Origin: Bacteroides sp. GM023
GTDB lineage: Bacteria > Bacteroidota > Bacteroidia > Bacteroidales > Bacteroidaceae
DNA length: 64,000 nucleotides
Assembly (NCBI RefSeq): GCF_014750685.1
Contig: NZ_JAAXGE010000007.1
Location: 248,001 to 312,000, forward strand
Reading direction: 5' to 3'
Shown one piece after another: positions 20,248 to 28,627 of the stretch (positions within the stretch are counted from its first letter, which is position 1; each line of letters opens with the position of its first letter). The translations under genes and the position numbers were made by a program. Under the pieces are notes generated by a model. It saw only the letters and a program-made list of their open reading frames with translations. It was not told where the DNA came from and did not search any database.

Positions 20248-20697
20248 TTAGTTGACAAGGTAGATGGACTTAATATGAAGGGTATGGTAATTCCCACTTT
20301 CGTCTATGCTTTGGGCTGCTTCTATCCGGATATCTTTCACATCATTAATAAAAGGTACTAAGGATAAATTGACTTCTCGCTTCAGTTCTGACTTTACAGC
20401 AGGTTGATAAAACTCCTTGCATAGGCCGTCTTCCCCTTCAAATTTAATGCGTATCATAACCGTGCTTTGAGGTATATTTATGATCATGAACTTATAATTG
20501 GGCAGTTCCTGATTGATAGAAGCAGGCAGTTTGATAAAGCTATTCCATTTTCCACCTTTAAATGTTACTTTACTCTGTACTTCACTAAATACAGACCTGG
20601 TGAAACTGAGTTGATTTAATGGGACCTCTTTGCTTTCTTGTGCATGGCTCATTAATGAGGTGGAACATATAAACAGATACAAAAACAGTTTCTTCAT
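20248..20697 (-). CDS. Small secreted protein of unknown function, first gene of the left-reading block
   Basis: A 149-residue protein with a clear signal peptide (MKKLFLYLFICSTSLMSHAQ). I do not recognise a family. The mature 129 residues alternate hydrophobic and polar positions like a beta-sandwich. The end (DIRIEAAQS...LHIKSIYLVN) resembles the last two strands of jelly-roll carbohydrate-binding modules, where IKSIYL-like strands close the sheet. No catalytic motif, transmembrane segment or lipobox is visible. It is the first gene after the four-box promoter and is followed 19 bp later by GH115, so it is probably made in step with the enzymes. A small periplasmic sugar-binding protein is my best guess. 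Confidence 0.75.
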   Translation of the reverse strand: MKKLFLYLFICSTSLMSHAQESKEVPLNQLSFTRSVFSEVQSKVTFKGGKWNSFIKLPASINQELPNYKFMIINIPQSTVMIRIKFEGEDGLCKEFYQPAVKSELKREVNLSLVPFINDVKDIRIEAAQSIDESGNYHTLHIKSIYLVN

Positions 20698-20737
20698 AAT
20701 ACTCTTTTTTTGATTTATAATGAAAACTTGTATGTGG

Positions 20738-20845
20738 CAAAGGTAGCTTATTGTCTTCTATTGAAGGGTTGTTCGTGTTTCCGATTTATAGCCGTAAGTT
20801 GCCTCCTGTCTTCTATTTGTTACCAATATTATCGCGTATGTTACA
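20738..20845 (-). promoter_or_regulatory. Promoter with four 21-bp-phased activator boxes for the left-reading enzyme block
   Basis: On the minus strand a -7 box TACCTTTG lies at 20745-20738. Upstream boxes at exact 21-bp steps are GGAAAC (20782-20777), GGCAAC (20803-20798), GGTAAC (20824-20819) and TGTAAC (20845-20840). The gap from the proximal box to the -7 box is 31 bp. No good -33 TTTG is visible, as expected of an activator-dependent promoter. The 372-bp gap between divergent genes (20698-21069) holds this promoter and the HTCS promoter. Confidence 0.7.
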
Positions 20846-20945
20846 TCCATTCTGTTTATGACGGTGATGTAACATTTGGATAGCTTGAATGAAACGAAAT
20901 GCCTGTTTGTTGTTACATAGGCTTTTGGTTATTGTATCGGGTGTT

Positions 20946-20977
20946 TTTGCTTTTTATGTAGCAGTGCTGTATCTTTG
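20946..20977 (+). promoter_or_regulatory. HTCS promoter
   Basis: A Bacteroides-type promoter: TTTG at 20946-20949, a 20-bp spacer, and -7 box TATCTTTG at 20970-20977, about 90 bp before the HTCS start codon. Unlike the enzyme promoters it has a good -33, fitting constitutive low expression of a sensor. Two boxes 21 bp apart (TGAAAC 20890, TGTTAC 20911) lie upstream but are one base out of the phase seen elsewhere, so autoregulation is uncertain. Confidence 0.6.
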
Positions 20978-21069
20978 TAGTATTAAGACTATTAATTGAG
21001 AAATTGAATAGTAAGATTGTTGGGAACCAAGCTTTTTCTTAATTTTGCAAAACATAATAACTAATACTT

Positions 21070-24000
21070 ATGAGAAGAAATCTGATACTAATCACAACCT
21101 TTCTGCTATTGCTGGTCGGAGTTTGTAGTGCCCAACAGGTCCGTTCGTATGGCTCGGGAAAGTTGTCATGTAGCCTGATAAGAAACATTGTGCAAGATAC
21201 TCATGGCTTTGTATGGATAGGGACAGAAAACGGGCTGAATAAATTTGATGGATGGACTTTCGTCAATTATTTCCATAATAAACGGGATTCTACCTCATTA
21301 CTGAATAACCTTATAGAGTCTCTCCTTTGCGATAGTCAAGGTAACCTTTGGGTGGGCTCAGGCAATGGGGTGCAGTTATACTCTCCTTATGAAGATTCAT
21401 TTAAAAAGGTGAAGTTTCTAGATGATAGCAAGCCTTCTGTTTTGCATCTACGGGAATTGAGCAGTGGAGAAATCTGGGCAGTTACGGCTGGATATGGCGC
21501 ATATTCTATAGACCGAAAAACAATGGTCGCTACTTCCTTGGTTCGTGTGAATGACCTTTGCAGTTCTCCCTATATGCATAATATCTATCAGGACTCACAC
21601 CGTAAGATTTGGATTGCTTTGCCGAATGGGCGTATTGCCCGTATTGCTCCCGATTTGAGCGATGTCGAATTTTTAGTTTCTTCGGTCGATGCGTTAGGCA
21701 AAATATATACCATATTGGAAGACCGGAAAGGGCGGATGTGGCTAACTACTGTTTCAGGCGTTTATTTATGGAATGAAGAAGAACGCCTTTTTGTGAAAAT
21801 GGGGCAAGCGACGAATGAGTTTATAGGTGTGCGGGGAATGGTATGTACCAGGAACGGAGAGCTTTATGTAAATACGACAAATGACGGGCTTTATATTGTA
21901 GATGTAGAGAATAAGATGCTGAAACCCTTTAGCGGCAAACAGGAAATAGAGAAGGATAAGAACTATGCTTTGATGGAAGATAAGAATGGAAATTTGTGGA
22001 TGGGCGGTTTAAAGAAAGGTATTACCATGCTTTCTAATGAAACTTCGCAGTTTAAATTCAAGTCTCTTGCTTCTTTTTCTTCATCTATGGGAAGTACCCT
22101 TTTATTTGTTTATGAAGATAAGAAAAATCAAGTTTGGGCTGGTACAATAGATGGAAAACTTGTCCGGATGGATGGAGATATGCAGGACTATCACTCATAT
22201 ACAGTAGGGGAGGGTGTTTTGTCTATGCTTCATGATAATGAAGGGACAATCTGGCTGGGCAGTTATTCGGGACTTTCCCGGTTTGATGAGCAGACAGGAA
22301 ATGTTCATAGAATACCTTTACTGCAAGGGAAAATCATTCATAATGTTGTAGAAGGCCCTGGAGAGACCCTTTATGTATCTGTTTCGGGAGAAGGTTTTGC
22401 GGAGTACAACCGGCGAACAGGTGCATTGAAACAAATATGTGATACTACCAGACTGAGAACGACGATGCGGCTTGCGAATAACTGGGTTAATAAGGTATTA
22501 TGTGATTCGGAAGGATTGGTCTGGCTAGGACATTGTATGGGAGTTAATTGTTACGATCCCGTAAAGCAGGAGTTCTTGAAGTTAGAGTGTGAAAAGGATT
22601 TGTTGACATCTTTGTGCTTCTCACTCTTGGAAGACAAGGAAGGGCATATTTGGATGGGAACTAATAATGGGTTATTTGAATATGATAAGAAAACCTTGAA
22701 GATGAAACATTATGGCATTGAAGAGGGAATACCCAGCAATATGGTTTGCGGACTGGGGCAAAGCAAGAATGGCGATATATGGTGCAGTACATTCAATGGA
22801 TTATGCAAATTGAATTATCCGGAAAGGAAGGTCGCCAATTATTTTTCCGGTAATGGACTGGTTGATAAGGAATACCTGAAAAGTGTTTATTTCCAACGTG
22901 AATGTGGAAGCATCTATTTAGGCGGTTTGCATGGTATCACAAAACTGATACCCGATTCGATAGGAAAACAATTACCTTTATGTATTCCTTTATTAACCCA
23001 TGTGTATTTGAATGATAAAGAAGTCAGTGCGAATACCCAATTGGGAGGGAAAGCGATTGCAGACCATGTTTGGATGGATGCCCGGCAAATCAATCTGACT
23101 TATAAAAATGATATTTTCTCTTTCGAGTTCTCTACAATGGAGTACCATGACCGGGAAAATATAAAGTTTGAATATCGCTTGGCTGAGCTGGATGGAGTGT
23201 GGCGGAGCACGTCTTCCGGAGAAAACCGAATTACTTATAATTACTTGCCGCCAGGACATTACACATTCGAGGTTTGCGTAAGCGAGAATGAACGTAAGTC
23301 ACCGGTTCGTTCCTTTTCTATTTATATCGCTCCTCCCTGGTATGATACTTTATGGGCGAAGATTGGTTATCTGTTGATCTGTGCCGGACTTCTATTCTGG
23401 GTATTTTATGCTTGGTATATGCGGCAACGTCGTCGTCGTCAGGAAGAAATGAACGAGGAAAAATTGAAGTTCTTTATTAACATCGCTCATGAACTTCGTT
23501 CACCGATCACTTTGATTGTCAGTCCGTTGTCAGCTTTGATAAAAACCGAGCAGGAAGAAGGTAGGAAGAAAGCCTTGTTAACCATGCAACGGAATGCAAA
23601 CCGGATTCTTAATCTGATCAACCAGCTGCTGGATATCCGTAAGATAGACAAGGGGCAAATGAAAATAGAGTGTCGGGAGACGGAAATGGTTGGGTTTATT
23701 GAAGAATTATTCCTGATGTTCGATTATCAGGCCACTAAACGTAATATCCATTTCTCATTTATTCATACTATGGAGTATTTGCCGGTATGGATTGATCGTA
23801 ATAATTTTGATAAAGTATTGATGAACCTATTGGTCAATGCTTTTAAGTATACCCCGGATGGTGGTGAAGTCACATTGTTGCTCACTGTGGGTGAAGACAA
23901 AAGTGTACATGACTCTCTGTCCCAATATGCGGAAATAACTGTGAAGGATTCGGGTATGGGGCTGGACGAGAAGAAATTGGAAAAGATATTTGAACGATTC

Positions 24001-25050
24001 TATCAGGCTTCCACCAATTCCCATGGTTTCGGCATCGGGTTGAACTTGACTAAAATGTTGGTGGAGTTGCATCATGGTTCCATAGCCGCTGTCAATCGTA
24101 TGGATAAGCAAGGAAGTTGCTTTATAGTACGTATCCCGTTGGGCAAAGAACATTTAAATTCGGAAGAACTGGTCGAAGAAGCGGCATCACTGGCTGAAGA
24201 ACCGGCACGTTTAATCCTGAGCGAAGACACTTGCTGGGAAGAGGAAGAAGAAAGTAAGGCTTCCACATCGAAAAGTAAAACCCAATGGAGAGTTCTCATA
24301 GTGGATGATGACGAGGAAATGCGTGAGTATTTGAAATTCGAATTAGGAACCTACTATAAAGTGGTAACAGCTTGCAATGGTGTGGAAGCTTATCAAATAA
24401 CTTTAAACCAGCGGATAGACTTGATTATCTCGGATGTCGTGATGCCGGAAATGGATGGATTCGAACTGCTTAAGAAAACCAGAGGAAATGCGAATATCAG
24501 TCATATACCATTTGTACTCTTAACTTCACAGGCGGAATATGACAGTCGTCTTAAAGGCTGGAACGTAGGGGCGGACGCTTTTCTGGCTAAACCTTTCCAA
24601 ATAGAAGAGTTGCTTTTTATCTGTGAAAACTTGATTGCCGGCAGAATACGTTTGAAAGGACGTTTCGGCATGGATCAGGAAGTTGAAGAGAAGATGAAAA
24701 CGATTGAGGTAAAGGCTAATGATGAGTACTTTATGGAACGGTTGATGAAGGCTATCAATGAGAATTTGGAGGATTCGAAATTCAGTGTTGAGGATTTGGC
24801 TGAGGCAGTAGGTGTGAGTCGTGTCCAGCTACACCGTAAACTGAAGGTCTTAACAGGGAACACGACTACTGAATTCATCCGTAATATCCGCCTGAAGCAA
24901 GCAGCCAAACTGCTGAAAGAAAAAAAGGTAAACATCTCTCAGATTGCCTATCTGGTTGGATTTACGAATCCCACCTTGTTTTCAATCGCTTTTAAGAAAT
25001 TCTACGGATGTGCTCCTTCGGAGTATGTCGACAGGAAGACAGAGGAATAA
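21070..25050 (+). CDS. Hybrid two-component system sensor/AraC regulator (HTCS)
   Basis: A single 1326-residue polypeptide combining a whole two-component system. After a signal peptide (1-21) come two periplasmic seven-bladed propellers built of reg_prop repeats (about 25-660; recurring GxxWxGT/S motifs) and a Y_Y_Y domain (about 680-755). A transmembrane helix lies near 763-783. The histidine kinase follows (His807 in NIAHELRSP, then an ATPase domain with FKYTPDGG and GIGLNLTK). A receiver domain has Asp1122 in ISDVVMPEMDG, and a C-terminal AraC-type helix-turn-helix spans about 1220-1326 (FSVEDLAEAVGVSRVQLHRKL, IAYLVGFTNPTLF). HTCS proteins bind an oligosaccharide in the periplasm and activate the neighbouring PUL. 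It lies between the two divergent enzyme/transport blocks and is the best candidate to bind the 21-bp-phased boxes. Confidence 0.95.
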   Translation: MRRNLILITTFLLLLVGVCSAQQVRSYGSGKLSCSLIRNIVQDTHGFVWIGTENGLNKFDGWTFVNYFHNKRDSTSLLNNLIESLLCDSQGNLWVGSGNGVQLYSPYEDSFKKVKFLDDSKPSVLHLRELSSGEIWAVTAGYGAYSIDRKTMVATSLVRVNDLCSSPYMHNIYQDSHRKIWIALPNGRIARIAPDLSDVEFLVSSVDALGKIYTILEDRKGRMWLTTVSGVYLWNEEERLFVKMGQATNEFIGVRGMVCTRNGELYVNTTNDGLYIVDVENKMLKPFSGKQEIEKDKNYALMEDKNGNLWMGGLKKGITMLSNETSQFKFKSLASFSSSMGSTLLFVYEDKKNQVWAGTIDGKLVRMDGDMQDYHSYTVGEGVLSMLHDNEGTIWLGSYSGLSRFDEQTGNVHRIPLLQGKIIHNVVEGPGETLYVSVSGEGFAEYNRRTGALKQICDTTRLRTTMRLANNWVNKVLCDSEGLVWLGHCMGVNCYDPVKQEFLKLECEKDLLTSLCFSLLEDKEGHIWMGTNNGLFEYDKKTLKMKHYGIEEGIPSNMVCGLGQSKNGDIWCSTFNGLCKLNYPERKVANYFSGNGLVDKEYLKSVYFQRECGSIYLGGLHGITKLIPDSIGKQLPLCIPLLTHVYLNDKEVSANTQLGGKAIADHVWMDARQINLTYKNDIFSFEFSTMEYHDRENIKFEYRLAELDGVWRSTSSGENRITYNYLPPGHYTFEVCVSENERKSPVRSFSIYIAPPWYDTLWAKIGYLLICAGLLFWVFYAWYMRQRRRRQEEMNEEKLKFFINIAHELRSPITLIVSPLSALIKTEQEEGRKKALLTMQRNANRILNLINQLLDIRKIDKGQMKIECRETEMVGFIEELFLMFDYQATKRNIHFSFIHTMEYLPVWIDRNNFDKVLMNLLVNAFKYTPDGGEVTLLLTVGEDKSVHDSLSQYAEITVKDSGMGLDEKKLEKIFERFYQASTNSHGFGIGLNLTKMLVELHHGSIAAVNRMDKQGSCFIVRIPLGKEHLNSEELVEEAASLAEEPARLILSEDTCWEEEEESKASTSKSKTQWRVLIVDDDEEMREYLKFELGTYYKVVTACNGVEAYQITLNQRIDLIISDVVMPEMDGFELLKKTRGNANISHIPFVLLTSQAEYDSRLKGWNVGADAFLAKPFQIEELLFICENLIAGRIRLKGRFGMDQEVEEKMKTIEVKANDEYFMERLMKAINENLEDSKFSVEDLAEAVGVSRVQLHRKLKVLTGNTTTEFIRNIRLKQAAKLLKEKKVNISQIAYLVGFTNPTLFSIAFKKFYGCAPSEYVDRKTEE

Positions 25051-25102
25051 ACACTTCATATCAGATCTTTTCTCTCTCATTAATTTTAGTTTGTAATAAA
25101 GC

Positions 25103-25156
25103 TTTTCACCCGCTAGCGCCTTGCTTATAGACGTTAGCGGGTGAAGGCTTTTTTTA
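25103..25156 (+). terminator. Intrinsic terminator after HTCS
   Basis: An 11-bp perfect stem (TTCACCCGCTA 25105-25115 with TAGCGGGTGAA 25135-25145), extended inward by three pairs including one wobble, with a 13-base loop and a T-run at 25149-25155. It separates the HTCS from the SusC operon. Confidence 0.88.
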
Positions 25157-25235
25157 TTTTCCCTTTGTTGGTTTTATGCTTTAGGAAGCCTGTGCAAGGG
25201 GGATGAAACATGTACATATGATAATTGTAACACTC

Positions 25236-25301
25236 GGTTACATGTCGGGATATGAATGAAACAATAGACAAGTTTACTTTGATATCATCACGTTACCTTT
25301 G
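25236..25301 (+). promoter_or_regulatory. Promoter of the SusCD operon with two phased activator boxes
   Basis: A -7 box TACCTTTG lies at 25294-25301. Boxes GGTTAC (25236-25241) and TGAAAC (25257-25262) are 21 bp apart, and the second ends 31 bp before the -7 box. GGTTAC is also half of an inverted repeat TGTAAC-5-GTTACA (25226-25242). The predicted start leaves a leader of about 160 bases before susC in which I see no other clear element. The whole 25051-25467 gap holds the HTCS terminator and this promoter. Confidence 0.68.
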
Positions 25302-25467
25302 TGCTGTTCCGATGACAACTTCTGCCGGGACTGATAATAAAGATAAAAATGAGTATCAACCTTAAATGAACGATTTATGAGAAACAAGTTAGATGACAGT
25401 TGAAGAGATGCCTTCTCTCACCTGTAGATTAAAAAAGAGATTATCATATTATTAAAATCTTAGACTA

Positions 25468-28400
25468 ATGGTAATGAAAAATGTAAGATTACAAATTCAA
25501 AAGATTCCCTGCCTGGTTTTACTTCTGATTTTTAGCTGCATATCGGCTTATGCGCAGCATGGATTTGTGGTAAGCGGAACGGTTGTCGATTCAAATGGCG
25601 AGTCGATTATCGGGGCAAGTATTGCCTTGAAAGGTAATAAGACAGTAGGAACAATTACAGATTTGGATGGAAACTTCAAGTTGAAAGTTCCCGATGACAA
25701 GGCGGTACTCGTAGTGTCATTTATTGGTATGACTCCGCAGGAGGTCAAAGTTGCGGGAAAGAAAACGATAAAGGTAACTTTGGTTGATAGTAATGTACAA
25801 TTGGAAGAAGTGATTGTTGTAGGTTATGGACAACAAAAGAAGGCAAGTGTGGTAGGTGCTATCACGCAAACCAGTGGTAAGACACTGGAACGTGCAGGAG
25901 GTGTAAGTAGTTTGGGTGCTGCATTGACAGGCTCTTTGCCGGGTGTTATCACTTCTGCTTCGACTGGTATGCCGGGTGAGGAAGATCCCCAGATTATTAT
26001 TCGTACACAAAGTTCATGGAACAATAGCGAACCGTTGGTGCTGGTAGATGGTATTGAACGTGAGATGAGTTCTGTTGATATCTCTTCCGTAGAGAGCATT
26101 TCCGTGTTGAAGGATGCTTCCGCTACGGCAGTGTATGGTGTGAAGGGTGCTAATGGGGTTATTCTTATTACTACCAAGCGTGGTAAGGAAGGCAAGGCTA
26201 GCGTGCAGATAAAAGCCAATATCACGGCGAAGGTAGCATCCAAACTTCCGGAGAAATATGATGCCTATGATACTTTCTATCTGATGAATAACTCTATAGA
26301 GCGCGAAGCTTGTTTGAACCCGTCCGGATGGGCTAACTATAATCCTGTGGCTATTATCGACAAGTATCGTCATCCTGCCAATCAGGAAGAGTGGGATCGC
26401 TATCCGAATACAGATTGGGAAGACGTCCTCTTCAAAAAAAGTACGATGTCTTATAATGCCAGTGTCAATGTGGCGGGTGGTACGAAAGTAGTCAGTTATT
26501 TTGCCGCAGCGGATTTTGTGAGTGAAGGTGACTTGTTCAAGACATTCGACAATCATCGTGGATATAATTCGGGATTTGGTTATAACCGAATAAATGTACG
26601 TAGCAACCTCGACTTCCAGCTTACGCCGACTACCAAATTCTCGACTAATCTGTTTGGCTCTAATGCAGAACGGACAGTGCCATGGGAGTATGGAGACCAG
26701 GATGCATCTTATTGGTCTTCTGCCTATAAATCGGCTCCTGATGCAATGCGCCCTGTTTATTCCAACGGAATGTGGGGCTACTATGCACCACGTAATGCCG
26801 ATGTACCCAACTCTGCATATAGCCTGGCAACTTCCGGTATAGAAAAACGTACCACAACTAAAATTACAACCGACTTTATCTTCGATCAGGACTTGAAGAT
26901 GATTACCAAAGGGTTGAAATTCAAGGCTAACTTTTCTATGGACTATACGTTCAAGGAAGCCAAACGTGGTATAAACGATATGCATAAAGATGCGCAACGT
27001 ATGTGGGTAGATCCGGACACAGGCTTGATTAAATTTAAAGAGGACCCAGATACAGGAACAGGACTTGATTATCCTATCAATAAGATTTATTGGGCAAGCC
27101 AGGCAGGTAGCGTGGATGTCAATGCTACTTACCGCAAGCTTTACTATTCGATGCAACTTGACTATGCCCGCACTTTTGGCAAACATGAGGTTACGGCATT
27201 GGGACTTTTCAGTCGTCTGAAAGAGGCTCAAGGTAGTGTTTTCCCCATTTATCGTGAAGACTGGGTATTTCGTCTCACATATAACTATGCATTGCGTTAC
27301 TTTTTCGAAATGAACGGCGCCTACAATGGTTCTGAAAAGTTTGGTCCCGACTATCGTTTCGATCTGTTCCCTTCTTTCTCTCTCGGATGGATGCTCAGTG
27401 AAGAGAAGTTTATAAAGAAAAATCTCAAATTTCTGGATATGCTGAAGTTCCGTGCTTCATGGGGACGTGTAGGTGATGATTCATTGGTATTGCCTTGGCA
27501 GAGATTTGCTATGGGGAACCGGTTCTTGTATAAAGATCAGTTAAGCTATGGTGGTAATACTCTGATGGGGGACATCAATCCTGCCAACACTCCTTATACA
27601 TATTATACTATAAGTAAACTTGGTAATCCGGATATTTCATGGGAAACTGTAGAGAAGAGAAATTTCGGTATTGACTATGCACTGTTTAATGGACTTATAG
27701 CCGGTTCGGTCGATATCTTCAACGATACCCGTACGGATATCTTGGTGAAAGGTAGTGAACGTGCCATCGCTTCTTATTTTGGACAATCAGCTCCCGATGC
27801 TAATTTGGGTAAGGTAAACAGTCATGGTTACGAACTTGAACTGCGACTGAACCACACTTTCAATAATGGTATTCGTGCTTGGTTGAATACAAGTATGACC
27901 CATGCAGTCAATAAAGTGAAATTTCGTGATGACGCGCCTTTGAAACCTACTTACCAGAGAGGGGCAGGGCATACTATTGATCAGACATATGCTTATATTG
28001 ATCATGGCAATCTTGCCACTTGGGATGATGTGATAGGTAGTTCTGCATGGACAACAGGCAACGATATGAAACTTCCCGGAGACTATAATATTGTGGACTT
28101 CAATGGAGATGGTGTTATTGACGCCAATGACCGTGCTCCTTATCAGTATTCCAAGATGCCACAGAATACTTATAATGCTTCTATCGGAGCAGAATGGAAA
28201 GGCTTCAGCATTTTTGCCCAATTCTATGGCGTGAACAATGTTACTCGTGAAGTGAATTTCCCTACTTTTCGTAGTACTGCTCATGTGGCTTATGTTGAGG
28301 GTGAGTATTGGACACCCAGTGGTACGGCCGCATTACCGACTCCACGTTGGGGGACGACTGTGGATCCTGCGGCGGCAGGAACTCGCTATCTCTATGACGC

Positions 28401-28626
28401 CTCTTACCTGCGTTTGAAGAATGTAGAACTGTCTTATACATTTAACAATACTAAGTGGTTGAAGAAAATCGGTCTCAAGACTTGTCGCATCTATCTGAAT
28501 GGAGATAATCTCTATATGTGGACAGATATGCCTGATGATCGTGAGTCTAATACCGGGTACTCTTCTTCTGACGGTGCTTACCCTACCATGCGTCGTTTCA
28601 ATTTAGGAATTGACATAACTTTATAA
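25468..28626 (+). CDS. SusC-like TonB-dependent outer-membrane transporter, first copy
   Basis: A 1052-residue protein with a signal peptide (ending near SAYAQ). The N-terminal carboxypeptidase-regulatory-like domain (GTVVDSNGESIIGAS, TDLDGNFKL, residues 30-105) is typical of SusC. Next come LEEVIVVGYGQQKK (the SusC motif), a plug domain (DPQIIIRTQSS, VDGIE, SVLKDASATAVYG, GVILITTKRG) and a 22-strand barrel ending in MRRFNLGIDITL. SusC proteins import oligosaccharides using TonB energy, capped by their SusD partner, which is the next gene one base away. ATG codons at 25468 and 25474 are both possible starts. It is the first gene of a ten-gene run read in the same direction. Confidence 0.96.
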   Translation: MVMKNVRLQIQKIPCLVLLLIFSCISAYAQHGFVVSGTVVDSNGESIIGASIALKGNKTVGTITDLDGNFKLKVPDDKAVLVVSFIGMTPQEVKVAGKKTIKVTLVDSNVQLEEVIVVGYGQQKKASVVGAITQTSGKTLERAGGVSSLGAALTGSLPGVITSASTGMPGEEDPQIIIRTQSSWNNSEPLVLVDGIEREMSSVDISSVESISVLKDASATAVYGVKGANGVILITTKRGKEGKASVQIKANITAKVASKLPEKYDAYDTFYLMNNSIEREACLNPSGWANYNPVAIIDKYRHPANQEEWDRYPNTDWEDVLFKKSTMSYNASVNVAGGTKVVSYFAAADFVSEGDLFKTFDNHRGYNSGFGYNRINVRSNLDFQLTPTTKFSTNLFGSNAERTVPWEYGDQDASYWSSAYKSAPDAMRPVYSNGMWGYYAPRNADVPNSAYSLATSGIEKRTTTKITTDFIFDQDLKMITKGLKFKANFSMDYTFKEAKRGINDMHKDAQRMWVDPDTGLIKFKEDPDTGTGLDYPINKIYWASQAGSVDVNATYRKLYYSMQLDYARTFGKHEVTALGLFSRLKEAQGSVFPIYREDWVFRLTYNYALRYFFEMNGAYNGSEKFGPDYRFDLFPSFSLGWMLSEEKFIKKNLKFLDMLKFRASWGRVGDDSLVLPWQRFAMGNRFLYKDQLSYGGNTLMGDINPANTPYTYYTISKLGNPDISWETVEKRNFGIDYALFNGLIAGSVDIFNDTRTDILVKGSERAIASYFGQSAPDANLGKVNSHGYELELRLNHTFNNGIRAWLNTSMTHAVNKVKFRDDAPLKPTYQRGAGHTIDQTYAYIDHGNLATWDDVIGSSAWTTGNDMKLPGDYNIVDFNGDGVIDANDRAPYQYSKMPQNTYNASIGAEWKGFSIFAQFYGVNNVTREVNFPTFRSTAHVAYVEGEYWTPSGTAALPTPRWGTTVDPAAAGTRYLYDASYLRLKNVELSYTFNNTKWLKKIGLKTCRIYLNGDNLYMWTDMPDDRESNTGYSSSDGAYPTMRRFNLGIDITL

Positions 28627-28627
28627 T

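Noticed and set aside
20229..20297. Longer N-terminus for the second GH115
   Set aside because: It would place 23 residues ahead of a normal signal peptide and overlap the upstream gene; the ATG at 20228 fits better.
20890..20937. Phased activator boxes at the HTCS promoter
   Set aside because: TGAAAC and TGTTAC are 21 bp apart, but the next in-phase position is TTGTAT and the gap to the -7 box is 32 bp, so the pattern does not match the other four promoters.
26014..27231. A 405-codon open frame on the minus strand inside the first susC gene
   Set aside because: It is fully antisense to a clear SusC coding sequence, has no recognisable domain or signal, and its composition follows the codon pattern of the opposite strand.
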